From an uncultured Bacteroidota bacterium (GTDB lineage: Bacteria > Bacteroidota > Bacteroidia > Flavobacteriales > Flavobacteriaceae), in contig CAJXTX010000011.1 in the NCBI GenBank assembly GCA_913060705.1, positions 1-34,602 on the forward strand: 34,602 bases of DNA, read 5' to 3'. This document shows positions 11,201 through 18,759 of the stretch, piece after piece; positions within the stretch are counted from its first letter, which is position 1; every line of letters starts with the position of its first letter. The notes beneath the pieces were generated by a model. That model worked only from the letters and a program-made list of their open reading frames with translations. It had not been told where the DNA came from and searched no databases. The position numbers and the translations under genes are program-made.

Positions 11201-12558
11201 GTGAAAAAGCGAATATTGTGATTTCACGTACAGCTGAAATGAAGTTAATTGAGCCTAAAACGAAAGCTGTATTAAGTGTAAATAACATTCCTTACGGTTC
11301 GCAGTTGTTCATCAAAAATGGTGACAAGGTGAAGAAGGGTGATGTGATCTGTCAGTGGGATCCTTACAACGGTGTTATCATTTCAGAGTTTACCGGTAAG
11401 ATTGCTTATGAAAATATTGAGCAAGGCGTGACTTACCAGGTTGAGATCGACGAACAAACTGGATTCCAAGAGAAGGTAATCTCTGAGTCTAGAAACAAAA
11501 AGCTTATCCCAACATTATTGGTGTTAGATAAGAAAGGAAACACACTTCGTTCGTACAACCTTCCTGTAGGCTCGCACCTTATCGTCAATGAGAACGAAGA
11601 GATCAAAGAAGGAAAAATCTTAGTTAAGATTCCGCGTAAGTCAGCTAAGGCTGGTGATATTACAGGGGGTCTTCCAAGAGTTACCGAGCTTTTCGAAGCA
11701 CGTAACCCTTCAAATCCTGCTATCGTTTCTGAGATAGATGGTGTGGTTTCATTCGGTAAGATCAAACGTGGTAACAGAGAGATTGTTGTTGAGTCGAAGT
11801 TAGGCGATGTTCGCAAGTATCTTGTGAAACTCTCAAACCAGATTTTGGTTCAAGAGAACGATTACGTGAAAGCAGGTATGCCGCTTTCTGACGGATCGAT
11901 CACTCCAGACGATATCCTTTCAATCAAAGGACCATCTGCTGTTCAGCAATACCTAGTAAATGAAATCCAAGAGGTGTATCGTTTACAAGGGGTGAAGATT
12001 AACGATAAGCACTTTGAAGTGGTAGTACGTCAAATGATGCGTAAGGTACAGATTCAAGATGCTGGTGATACACTATTCCTTGAAGATCAATTGGTTCACA
12101 AGGATGACTTCATTCGTGAGAACGATGCTATCTTCGGAATGAAGGTAGTTGAGGATGCAGGTGAATCTGAGAATCTTAAGCCAGGTCAAATCATTTCTGC
12201 ACGCGAGTTAAGAGATGAGAATTCGTTGCTTAAGCGTCAAGATAAGGCATTGGTTTCTGCGCGTGATGCAGTTGCTGCTACAGCAACTCCAATCCTTCAG
12301 GGTATTACCAGAGCTTCGCTTCAAACGAAGTCGTTTATTTCAGCAGCTTCGTTCCAAGAAACCACTAAAGTATTGAATGAGGCAGCGGTAAGCGGTAAGG
12401 TAGATTCACTTGAAGGTCTCAAAGAAAATGTGATTGTAGGTCATAAGATTCCTGCTGGAACAGGATTGCGTGAGTACGATCATATCATCGTAGGATCTAA
12501 GGATGAGTTTGAGGCCAAAGTGCCATCACTCGTTGATGAAGACGCCCTTAAGGCTTAA
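8254..12558 (+). CDS. rpoC: RNA polymerase beta' subunit
   Basis: RpoC holds the active-site magnesium. The protein has 1434 residues. The N-terminal zinc-ribbon cysteines are in [20 protein letters not shown] near residues 66-85. The catalytic loop NADFDGDQ is at 474-481, with Asp476, Asp478 and Asp480 as Mg ligands. A second zinc site is visible in [13 protein letters not shown], with its first Cys in EEDCGTLRG. The trigger-loop and bridge-helix region follows [19 protein letters not shown]. The C-terminal part around [24 protein letters not shown] is normal. A DUF3467 gene starts 12 bases after the stop. Confidence 0.99.
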   Translation: MARVNETTEQRFNKISIGLASPESILGASRGEVLKPETINYRTHKPERDGLFCERIFGPIKDYECACGKYKRIRYRGIVCDRCGVEVTEKKVRRDRVGHISLVVPVAHIWYFRSLPNKLGYLLGLPSKKLDMIIYYERYVVIQPGIAKGPEDQELQMLDFLTEEEYLNIIDELPQENQYLDDSDPNKFIAKMGAECLIDLLSRLDLESLSYELRHKANTETSKQRKTEALKRLQVVESFREAQNNRENLPEWMIMKVVPVIPPELRPLVPLDGGRFATSDLNDLYRRVIIRNNRLKRLMEIKAPEVILRNEKRMLQEAVDSLFDNTRKASAVKTESNRPLKSLSDSLKGKQGRFRQNLLGKRVDYSARSVIVVGPDLKLFECGLPKDMAAELYKPFIIRKLIERGIVKTVKSAKKIIDKKEPVVWDILENVIKGHPVLLNRAPTLHRLGIQAFQPKLIEGKAIRLHPLACTAFNADFDGDQMAVHLPLGPEAILEAQLLMLASQNILNPANGSPITVPSQDMVLGLYYMTKARKSTPEHPVLGEGLTFYSPEEVVIAFNEKRVNLNAMIKIRVKDFNEAGELVPQIIETTVGRVLFNNVVPEEAGFINQVLNKKALRTIIGKILQVTDVPRTAEFLDRMKQMGYEFAFKGGLSFSLGDIIIPAEKVTMIEEANQQVDGIMMNYNMGLITNNERYNQVIDVWTSTNAMLTELAMKRISEDQQGFNSVFMMLDSGARGSKEQIRQLTGMRGLMAKPKKSTAGGGEIIENPILSNFKEGLSILEYFISTHGARKGLADTALKTADAGYLTRRLVDVAQDVIINEEDCGTLRGIEVEALKKNEEVVETLGERILGRVTLADVYDPISGELLLSAGQEISEADAETVEKSAVDRVEVRSALTCEASKGICAKCYGRNLASNKPVQKGEAVGVVAAQSIGEPGTQLTLRTFHVGGIAGNVSEDNTLSVKFDGIAEIEDLRVVEGENSAGEKANIVISRTAEMKLIEPKTKAVLSVNNIPYGSQLFIKNGDKVKKGDVICQWDPYNGVIISEFTGKIAYENIEQGVTYQVEIDEQTGFQEKVISESRNKKLIPTLLVLDKKGNTLRSYNLPVGSHLIVNENEEIKEGKILVKIPRKSAKAGDITGGLPRVTELFEARNPSNPAIVSEIDGVVSFGKIKRGNREIVVESKLGDVRKYLVKLSNQILVQENDYVKAGMPLSDGSITPDDILSIKGPSAVQQYLVNEIQEVYRLQGVKINDKHFEVVVRQMMRKVQIQDAGDTLFLEDQLVHKDDFIRENDAIFGMKVVEDAGESENLKPGQIISARELRDENSLLKRQDKALVSARDAVAATATPILQGITRASLQTKSFISAASFQETTKVLNEAAVSGKVDSLEGLKENVIVGHKIPAGTGLREYDHIIVGSKDEFEAKVPSLVDEDALKA

Positions 12559-12570
12559 GAATAATTTAAA

Positions 12571-12873
12571 ATGGACGCTAAAGAGCAGTCATTAAATATT
12601 GAGATTGATGAAAAAACCGCCGAGGGAGTGTATTCGAACTTGGCGGTTATCAATCACTCTGCTTCAGAATTTGTACTCGACTTCATCAGTGTAATGCCTG
12701 GCACTCCTAAGGCTAAAGTCAAGAGTAGAATTGTACTCACTCCTGAGCATGCCAAGCGTTTTGCAAAAGCCCTAGAAGAAAATATCGCGGGCTTTGAGAA
12801 GCACAACGGTACGATCAAAGAGCAACAAGCTCAGAACCTTCCGATTAATTTTGGTCCCGTAGGAGAAGCCTAG
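12571..12873 (+). CDS. DUF3467 family protein at the end of the rpoBC operon
   Basis: A 100-residue cytoplasmic protein with no signal peptide or membrane helix. The core EGVYSNLAVINHSASEFVLDF and the following SRIVLTPEHAKRFAKALEENI are typical of DUF3467, a small family of unknown function found across bacteria. In Bacteroidota I recall it directly after rpoC, as here with a 12-base gap. Co-transcription with rpoBC suggests a link to transcription or ribosome production, but that is inference from position only. Its stop lies 5 bases from the convergent stop of prfC, with no clear terminator between them. Confidence 0.93.
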   Translation: MDAKEQSLNIEIDEKTAEGVYSNLAVINHSASEFVLDFISVMPGTPKAKVKSRIVLTPEHAKRFAKALEENIAGFEKHNGTIKEQQAQNLPINFGPVGEA

Positions 12874-12878
12874 AGGTA

Positions 12879-14471
12879 TTATTCTACTATTTCTGAAGTA
12901 AATCTGAATACAATTGAAGGGTACTTCTGCTGCGCCATTTGCAGTGAAAATTGTGAATCAGCTAGAAAAACAAGTTGATCGGTTTTATCCTTTGCTAAAA
13001 ACTTCTGCTTTACGCGTTTGAATTCGCTCAGTTCATCCGCTTTCGCCTTAGATTCATCAATCCAACACGCCTTGTAAGCGGCAAAATTTTCATAAGAACA
13101 TTTCGCGCCGTATTCGTGCTCTAAGCGGTACTGAATGACTTCATATTGAAGTGCCCCGACCGTTCCTATTATTTTTCGACCGTTGATCTCAAGGGTAAAT
13201 AATTGGGCTACCCCTTCATCCATAAGCTGATCTATCCCTTTGAACAGCTGCTTTGCTTTCATCGGATCGGCATTGTTGATGTATCTAAAATGTTCTGGTG
13301 AGAAGCTAGGAATTCCTTTGTAGTGCAATTGCTCGCCTTCAGTCAGGGTGTCTCCAATCTTAAAGTTTCCAGTGTCATGAAGTCCAACAATATCTCCTGG
13401 ATAAGAGGTGTCAACGATTTCTTTCTTCTCGGCAAAAAAGGCATTTGGGCTCGAGAATTTTAGTTTTTTCTGCAATCGGACATGCAAATAGGGTTTGTTG
13501 CGCTCAAAGGTTCCTGATACAATTTTCACAAAGGCCAGGCGATCGCGATGCTTCGGATCCATATTGGCATGGATTTTAAATACAAATCCGCTGAAATTAG
13601 ATTCAGAGGGCTCTACATCACGTTCTTCAGCACGTTTGGGTCTCGGCGGAGGCGCGATTTGCACAAAGCAATCGAGTAGCTCTCGAACCCCAAAGTTGGT
13701 CAGCGCTGAACCAAAGAGCACAGGTTGCATTTCACCATTTAAATATGCTTCGCGTGAAAATGGCGGATAAACTCCCTCTACCAATTCTAGGTTTTCGCGC
13801 AAGGTATTGGCGGCAGAGGCTCCGACCAAGGTATCTAGATTGGGGTCATTTACGTCTTGTATGCCGACGGTTTCACCCTTGTGCTGCTTACTTTGAGAGG
13901 TAAAAAGATTGACGTTCTTCTCAAAGATGTTGTAGATCCCTTTAAAATCATATCCCATACCAATGGGAAAACTCAAGGGCGTCACCTTTAAATTGAGCTT
14001 CTGTTCTACTTCGTCCAAGAGATCAAAAGCATCTTTTCCTTCGCGGTCGAGTTTGTTGACGAATACAATCATTGGGATGTTTCGCATTCGGCAAACCTCA
14101 ACGAGTTTTTCGGTTTGCTCTTCGACTCCTTTTGCCACGTCGATCACTACTATTACACTATCTACCGCTGTTAGGGTTCTAAAGGTATCCTCAGCAAAGT
14201 CTTTGTGTCCTGGAGTATCAAGGATATTGATCTTGGTGCCATTGTAGGTAAAGGCTAGAACTGAGGTAGCTACAGAGATTCCTCTCTGTCTTTCGATCTC
14301 CATGAAATCACTGGTAGCAGACTTTTTAATCTTATTACTCTTTACGGCCCCTGCCTCTTGAATAGCCCCTCCGTAGAGAAGTAATTTTTCGGTAAGTGTC
14401 GTTTTACCCGCATCGGGGTGAGAGATAATACCAAACGTTCTTCTTTTCTTAATTTCTTCGGTAAATGACAT
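12879..14471 (-). CDS. prfC: Peptide chain release factor 3 (RF3)
   Basis: RF3 is a GTPase that recycles RF1 and RF2 after peptide release. The protein has 530 residues from the ATG at 14471, matching the E. coli length of about 529. A longer frame using TTG at 14498 adds nine residues without family similarity and was not chosen. The P-loop SHPDAGKTTL starts at residue 17, followed by ERQRGISV (switch I), DTPGHKDF and NKLDREGKD. The domain after the GTPase contains FVFKIHANMDPKHRDR, typical of RF3 rather than EF-G. A promoter with both -33 and -7 elements lies just upstream. Confidence 0.98.
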   Translation of the reverse strand: MSFTEEIKKRRTFGIISHPDAGKTTLTEKLLLYGGAIQEAGAVKSNKIKKSATSDFMEIERQRGISVATSVLAFTYNGTKINILDTPGHKDFAEDTFRTLTAVDSVIVVIDVAKGVEEQTEKLVEVCRMRNIPMIVFVNKLDREGKDAFDLLDEVEQKLNLKVTPLSFPIGMGYDFKGIYNIFEKNVNLFTSQSKQHKGETVGIQDVNDPNLDTLVGASAANTLRENLELVEGVYPPFSREAYLNGEMQPVLFGSALTNFGVRELLDCFVQIAPPPRPKRAEERDVEPSESNFSGFVFKIHANMDPKHRDRLAFVKIVSGTFERNKPYLHVRLQKKLKFSSPNAFFAEKKEIVDTSYPGDIVGLHDTGNFKIGDTLTEGEQLHYKGIPSFSPEHFRYINNADPMKAKQLFKGIDQLMDEGVAQLFTLEINGRKIIGTVGALQYEVIQYRLEHEYGAKCSYENFAAYKACWIDESKAKADELSEFKRVKQKFLAKDKTDQLVFLADSQFSLQMAQQKYPSIVFRFTSEIVE

Positions 14472-14495
14472 AGATCGAGTCGCGCTAATGTGCTG

Positions 14496-14527
14496 CAAAA
14501 ATAGCGCTATTATCGTATCTCTCTCAA
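14496..14527 (-). promoter_or_regulatory. Promoter of prfC (Bacteroidota type)
   Basis: Read on the minus strand, TTG (14527-14525) is followed 21 bases later by TATTTTTG (14503-14496), matching the TTG-N(17-23)-TAnnTTTG pattern known for Bacteroidota housekeeping promoters. The predicted transcript would begin near 14490, giving a leader of about 20 bases before the ATG at 14471. That favours the 14471 start over the upstream TTG. Confidence 0.7.
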
Positions 14528-14533
14528 TTGAGG

Positions 14534-14541
14534 TATCTTTG
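14534..14541 (+). promoter_or_regulatory. -7 element for idi
   Basis: TATCTTTG matches TAnnTTTG. No clear -33 TTG lies at the expected distance. Transcription would start near 14547, about 30 bases before the ATG at 14577. That would make the in-frame GTG at 14550 almost leaderless, so the ATG is preferred. Confidence 0.5.
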
Positions 14542-14576
14542 ATGAAGAAGTGGTTTTACTTCAATTGAAATACGCT

Positions 14577-15110
14577 ATGCAAGAAGAAAAGGTCATTTTA
14601 GTAAATGAAAAGGATGAGGCTATTGGCCTTATGCCTAAAATGGAAGCTCACGAAAAAGCATTATTGCATCGTGCTTTCTCAGTGTTCATTCTAAACGATA
14701 AAAATGAAGTAATGCTCCAGAAACGGGCAGCTCACAAGTATCATTCTCCTTCATTGTGGACCAATACCTGCTGCAGTCATCAACGTGACGGTGAGGACTC
14801 TATTCAGGCAGGAGAGCGAAGATTGAAAGAAGAGATGGGTTTTTCGGTTCCACTTAAAGAATTGTTCAGTTTCATTTACAAAGCGCCCTTTGATAACGGT
14901 TTAACTGAGCACGAATTGGATCACGTCTTGATAGGCTACTACAACGATGCTCCAGAGATCAATCCGGATGAGGTATCGGATTATTGCTACAAACCATTAG
15001 AAGCGATTCAAGAGGATATCGCAGTCCATCCAGAAGCTTACACGGTATGGTTCAAAATTATCTTTGAGAAATTCTACGAACATTTAAAAAAAGAGGTTTA
15101 TGCGGGTTAA
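14577..15110 (+). CDS. idi: Isopentenyl-diphosphate delta-isomerase, type I
   Basis: This enzyme interconverts isopentenyl and dimethylallyl diphosphate, the C5 units for menaquinone, polyprenol and carotenoid synthesis. The protein has 177 residues from the ATG at 14577; an in-frame GTG at 14550 would add nine residues. It has the Nudix-like fold. Metal-site His25 and His31 are in EAHEKALLHRAFSVF, and the catalytic-cysteine motif TNTCCSH has Cys66 as the likely nucleophile and His68. The Nudix helix is GERRLKEEMG and the catalytic Glu lies in LTEHELDHVLIG. Type I IDI is essential mainly in organisms using the mevalonate route, as many Flavobacteriales do. Its end overlaps the next gene by 11 bases. 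Confidence 0.96.
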   Translation: MQEEKVILVNEKDEAIGLMPKMEAHEKALLHRAFSVFILNDKNEVMLQKRAAHKYHSPSLWTNTCCSHQRDGEDSIQAGERRLKEEMGFSVPLKELFSFIYKAPFDNGLTEHELDHVLIGYYNDAPEINPDEVSDYCYKPLEAIQEDIAVHPEAYTVWFKIIFEKFYEHLKKEVYAG

Positions 15111-15507
15111 GGTGAGTAGAAAGGCGCATTTTAATGCCGCCCATCGATTGTATCGACCTGATTGGTCGGCAGCGCAAAATCAAGAGGTGTTTGGCTTATG
15201 TAATAATCCGAATTACCACGGACATAATTACGAACTCATTGTGAGTGTTACGGGAGAGGTAGATCCTATAACGGGTTACGTTATGGACATGAAAGTCCTT
15301 AAGGATCTCATCAAGTCTGAGGTAGAAGAGGCCTTTGACCACAAGAATCTCAATGTTGAAGTTCCTGAATTCAAAACACTAAATCCAACGGCTGAAAATA
15401 TTGCAGTAGTCATTTACGACAAGCTAAAACCTCACTTGGACACTTCTATGGAGCTAGAGGTGGTACTCTATGAAACGCCTAGAAATTACGTTACCTATAG
15501 CGGATAA
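15100..15507 (+). CDS. 6-pyruvoyl-tetrahydropterin synthase / QueD family
   Basis: A 135-residue zinc enzyme of the T-fold superfamily. Zinc ligands are His15 (HFNAAHRL), His40 and His42 (YHGHNY). The likely catalytic Cys34 lies in FGLCNNPNYHGH, and the Asp-His pair is in FDHKNLN (residues 79-80). The CNNPN-HGHNY pattern resembles eukaryotic 6-pyruvoyl-tetrahydropterin synthase more than E. coli QueD. The product may therefore be either 6-carboxy-tetrahydropterin for queuosine or 6-pyruvoyl-tetrahydropterin, and the sequence does not settle this. It starts inside the last codons of idi (ATG at 15100, 11-base overlap), so the two are translationally coupled, and it ends 2 bases before manA. 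Confidence 0.9.
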   Translation: MRVKVSRKAHFNAAHRLYRPDWSAAQNQEVFGLCNNPNYHGHNYELIVSVTGEVDPITGYVMDMKVLKDLIKSEVEEAFDHKNLNVEVPEFKTLNPTAENIAVVIYDKLKPHLDTSMELEVVLYETPRNYVTYSG

Positions 15508-15509
15508 TA

Positions 15510-16499
15510 ATGCAACCCTACCCACTCGTTTTTACTCCCATTTATAAGGAGCGCTTATGGGGAGGACAAGGACTTCGAACCTTTTTGAAGAAAGCTATAC
15601 CTGACGGCCAAATAGGCGAGAGTTGGGAACTCTCAGGGGTCGATGGATCTGCATCTGTGGTATCGAACGGTTTGTATCAAGGGGTCAGCCTCAACGAATT
15701 GATTCAAGAATTCGGAGCTGAATTGTTGGGTCAACCTACCATTGAACGTTTCGGCAGGGCTTTTCCAATCTTAATTAAGTTTTTAGACGCAAGGCTTGAC
15801 TTGTCTATTCAGGTACATCCGTCTGATGAATTGGCCCGTGAACGTCACGATAGTTTCGGTAAAAATGAGATGTGGTACATTCTTCATGCAACATCAAATG
15901 CCAAGTTAATAGTAGGCTTTAAGCAGGGTGTAGATCAAGAAACCTACCTCAAGGCTTTAGAGGAGAAGCGTCTAACCGACATCTTGGAGTATCACCAGGT
16001 AAAACCCAATGATGCATTCCTTATCGAAACGGGTACCATTCACGCTATTGGTGCCGGTATTGTGCTTGCGGAAATTCAACAAACAAGTGATGTCACTTAC
16101 CGTGTTTACGATTTTGATCGAACCGATGCGGCCGGAAATAAAAGAGAGTTACATACCGAATTGGCCAAGGATGCACTTAATTATGGCCATAAAACCTCGT
16201 ACAAGTTAACTCCTAAATCTACTAAGGAGTCAGAGGAATCTGCACTCTCATCTCTAGCTCAGACACCCTATTTCAGTACAAATGAGCTCTGCCTTGAGGC
16301 TAACTTTACACGTGATTTAGCTGCATCTGACCATTTTTTAATCTATATAGTCGTAGAGGGTCAAGCTGTATTTCAAACGGCGGAACTCCCTGATTTCTCG
16401 GTAGATGCCCCTGTCGGAACAACGGTACTGATTCCTGCTTGTTGTAAAAAATTACGAATACATACAAATTCTTGTAGGCTCTTAGAGGTTTTTGTTTAA
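15510..16499 (+). CDS. manA: Mannose-6-phosphate isomerase, class I
   Basis: This enzyme interconverts fructose-6-phosphate and mannose-6-phosphate at the entry to GDP-mannose and polysaccharide synthesis. The protein has 329 residues, the short bacterial form. Zinc ligands can be read as Gln101 and His103 in IQVHPSD, Glu120 in GKNEMWYIL and His178 in ETGTIHAIGAG. The N-terminal KERLWGGQGL and ESWELSG stretches are typical. The C-terminal cupin half (about residues 240-329) is less conserved. It begins 2 bases after the pterin-synthase gene, so it shares that transcript with idi. Confidence 0.97.
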   Translation: MQPYPLVFTPIYKERLWGGQGLRTFLKKAIPDGQIGESWELSGVDGSASVVSNGLYQGVSLNELIQEFGAELLGQPTIERFGRAFPILIKFLDARLDLSIQVHPSDELARERHDSFGKNEMWYILHATSNAKLIVGFKQGVDQETYLKALEEKRLTDILEYHQVKPNDAFLIETGTIHAIGAGIVLAEIQQTSDVTYRVYDFDRTDAAGNKRELHTELAKDALNYGHKTSYKLTPKSTKESEESALSSLAQTPYFSTNELCLEANFTRDLAASDHFLIYIVVEGQAVFQTAELPDFSVDAPVGTTVLIPACCKKLRIHTNSCRLLEVFV

Positions 16500-16524
16500 C
16501 TTGTTAGGACAGAAAGCAAACACT

Positions 16525-16797
16525 ATGGCAAGTATTAAGCTGCTCAAAAAAGAAATTAACTATGTTTTGGGCGACCTCATCGAACAAGTTTACCACTGGG
16601 AGGCCAGTTCGAAAAAACTAAATTCAGAAGAGGGAACGAAGCTGATAGACAAATGTATTCAGGTCTATGATGAGCTTATTGAACTCGTAAACGACAAAGA
16701 AGTCGCTGCGAAGAAAGAGCACTTTACTAAAATTAAGACCTACCTCAGTGAGAAAACTGAGGATATACAAAAAGAAATCGAATCGCTACCGAGTTAA
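16525..16797 (+). CDS. Small conserved helical protein, unknown function
   Basis: A 90-residue soluble protein beginning MASIKLLKKEINYVLGDLIE. The ATG at 16525 was chosen; an upstream in-frame TTG at 16492 would overlap manA and adds a poor N-terminal extension. The sequence is rich in Lys and Glu with leucine spacing that predicts several helices, perhaps a helical bundle. It has no signal peptide or membrane segment. I recall similar short proteins next to manA in other Flavobacteriales but know of no function. It lies 25 bases after manA, and its TAA overlaps the convergent lipoprotein stop in a shared TTAA (16794-16797). Confidence 0.8.
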   Translation: MASIKLLKKEINYVLGDLIEQVYHWEASSKKLNSEEGTKLIDKCIQVYDELIELVNDKEVAAKKEHFTKIKTYLSEKTEDIQKEIESLPS

Positions 16798-17489
16798 TCT
16801 TTCAATTGGTCTGCGAGTTGTTTACCGTAGGTTGAAACTTTAATTTCTTCGGTAAGTAGGTTGTAAATAGAATCTTTCCACTTTTCTTGTAAGAAATCTC
16901 CTTGCTCTACAATCACAAAAGGCGTTAGATAGCTGTTGGGGTTGGCCAAGCCATAGTTTACCAGGAACTGGTATCTTCTGAGCTCATTTTTTCGTGCAAT
17001 GGTTACCAAAGAATCTTGCGCTACAGGATTTAGAAATTCATCTTCTTGGGATAGTTGATACAATTCAAGTGATTTGGTATCGAAATCACTGAGCATTTTA
17101 CTTATGCGTTCAAATTCTTCGTGATGAGGCCCTGAAACAATTTGGGCGTCTTTCTCAAAGTTTTCTCTGGTAGTCACTATAGTAGTAAGACCTGGATCAG
17201 CAAATACATTAATGCGATCGTTAAATGGGTTATTGTCTTCTTTATCTAGTCGGACAATTAAGAATTCTGGATGCTCGATATTCATTTGAAGCCTGTGCTT
17301 CTCTTCACTGGTCACACGTACCGTATCTAAGACAACCAGGGTGCTGTCTTGTACTTGTTCAAGGAAAAGCTTGCCTTTCTTTAAGCCAGCGATAGTTATC
17401 TCAATACTGCTATTTGTGGTCGGAGTCGAAGTACACGAAATAAGAAGTGTTCCAATAATACTCAATACGATCAGAGGAGTACGCGTCAT
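16794..17489 (-). CDS. DUF4369-like lipoprotein
   Basis: A 231-residue predicted lipoprotein: the N-terminal membrane segment ends in the lipobox LLISC, with Cys19 as the acylated residue. After a short Thr/Ser linker, SSIEITIAGLKKGKLFLEQ and the following beta-rich region resemble the DUF4369 domain that often forms the N-terminal part of TlpA-type thioredoxins in Bacteroidota. The CxxC thioredoxin domain itself is absent; the rest is helical. It lies behind the DUF819 gene on the same strand with 25 bases between. A TATTTTTG box at 17513-17506 could give it its own transcript. The function is unknown. Confidence 0.8.
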   Translation of the reverse strand: MTRTPLIVLSIIGTLLISCTSTPTTNSSIEITIAGLKKGKLFLEQVQDSTLVVLDTVRVTSEEKHRLQMNIEHPEFLIVRLDKEDNNPFNDRINVFADPGLTTIVTTRENFEKDAQIVSGPHHEEFERISKMLSDFDTKSLELYQLSQEDEFLNPVAQDSLVTIARKNELRRYQFLVNYGLANPNSYLTPFVIVEQGDFLQEKWKDSIYNLLTEEIKVSTYGKQLADQLKD

Positions 17490-17505
17490 GATGCTGAAAT
17501 TTGGC

Positions 17506-17513
17506 CAAAAATA
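17506..17513 (-). promoter_or_regulatory. -7 element for the lipoprotein gene
   Basis: TATTTTTG on the minus strand matches TAnnTTTG and lies 17 bases before the ATG at 17489. No TTG is seen at the expected -33 distance. It sits in the gap after the DUF819 stop codon. Confidence 0.4.
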
Positions 17514-17514
17514 A

Positions 17515-18756
17515 CTATAAACTTATTGCTTGCATTAAAATGGCACATAAATAAGCGCCTATGGTGCCAACGACATATCCCAGTACAGCCAAAAGTATCC
17601 CTACAGATGATAGTGCTGGGTGAAACTCAGATGCGATAATGGGTGCAGAGGCTGCTCCGCCTACGTTTGCTTGACTCCCTACCGCTAAAAAGAAGAGAGG
17701 TGCTTTTATAACCTTAGCTACGACAATTAGAAGTAAGGCGTGAAAACTGATCCATATCAGTCCTATTGCAAACAGCTCAGGATGACTCAAGGCGTCGACT
17801 AGATTCATTTGCATGCCTATAGTGGCCACAAGTATATAGATGAATATACTTCCGAGTTTACTGGCTCCGGCCCCTTCGTATTTCTTCATTTTTGTGAAAG
17901 AAGCCCCAATTCCAATTGCTGTCGCGACGACTACCATCCATAAAAATTCTGAGGTCAATGACGTAAATACATTATCGGGGTGTTCTAGTTGAGGAAAGGT
18001 GTAGAGCAGTGATTGAACGATTCTTGGGGCTAAGAAATGGGCTAATCCTACTCCAGCAAAGGCAATGGCAAAAATTCCCATGAAATCAAAAGTACTTGTG
18101 ACTCTAGAGTGCTCGTTCTGGTAGTGTTCCACTTTTGCTTGTAAGGTATCTATAGCTTTTGTGTCTGCCTTTAACCATCGGTCAATTTCCTTCTTTTTAG
18201 AGGTGCTCATCATTAGAATGGCAAGCCAAATATTGGCCACGATAATATCTACCAGAACCATTGAGCCATAGAGGCTTCTCTCGTACCCGAAAACCTCTAA
18301 CATGGTGGCTTGATTGGCACCTCCTCCAATCCAACTACCAGCAATAGTAGCGAGGCCTCTCCATAGCTCTTGCGAGCCTTCAAGTCCGAGTAGTGATGGG
18401 TCTATAAGTGAAACCAAGAAGAGTGCTAATGGTCCTCCTAAAACAATGCCAAGGGTGGCGGTAATAAATAAAATGAGTGCCTTTGGCCCTAAAGCCACAA
18501 TGGCTTTAAGGTCTATGCTTAGGGTCATCAGAATCAAGGCAGCCGGCAAGAGATATCGGCTGGCTATGGTGTATAGATTTGAATCTGTGGCATCAATGAC
18601 TCCAGTGCTGACAAGTATAGAAGGAACGAGATAGCAAAGCAGTACTGCTGGAACTATACTGTAGAAGCGCTTAAACGTATTAAGTTGACGTGTGAAAAAG
18701 ATAAGCCCTAGAACGAGGGCTAGTGTTCCGAATACCACAGCATCAGATGCGAGCAT
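17515..18756 (-). CDS. DUF819 family integral membrane protein
   Basis: A 413-residue inner-membrane protein with about ten or more hydrophobic helices. The first is GTLALVLGLIFF, and later glycine-rich helices include GSWIGGGANQATM and VGSQANVGGAASAPIIA. These small-residue motifs in the two halves are typical of DUF819 (B. subtilis YjcL is a member), which resembles transporter folds. The substrate is unknown. A soluble loop rich in charge (about residues 185-215) divides the two halves. It starts 3 bases after the DUF5916 stop, so the two are almost certainly co-transcribed. Confidence 0.9.
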   Translation of the reverse strand: MLASDAVVFGTLALVLGLIFFTRQLNTFKRFYSIVPAVLLCYLVPSILVSTGVIDATDSNLYTIASRYLLPAALILMTLSIDLKAIVALGPKALILFITATLGIVLGGPLALFLVSLIDPSLLGLEGSQELWRGLATIAGSWIGGGANQATMLEVFGYERSLYGSMVLVDIIVANIWLAILMMSTSKKKEIDRWLKADTKAIDTLQAKVEHYQNEHSRVTSTFDFMGIFAIAFAGVGLAHFLAPRIVQSLLYTFPQLEHPDNVFTSLTSEFLWMVVVATAIGIGASFTKMKKYEGAGASKLGSIFIYILVATIGMQMNLVDALSHPELFAIGLIWISFHALLLIVVAKVIKAPLFFLAVGSQANVGGAASAPIIASEFHPALSSVGILLAVLGYVVGTIGAYLCAILMQAISL

Positions 18757-18759
18757 AGT

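Noticed and set aside
14472-14498. TTG-initiated nine-residue extension of RF3
   Set aside because: The -7 box at 14503-14496 overlaps the TTG, and the ATG at 14471 gives the usual RF3 N terminus and length.
16009-16209. 66-codon plus-strand ORF inside manA
   Set aside because: It is out of frame with the conserved manA sequence, including zinc-ligand His178, and has no homology that I recognise.
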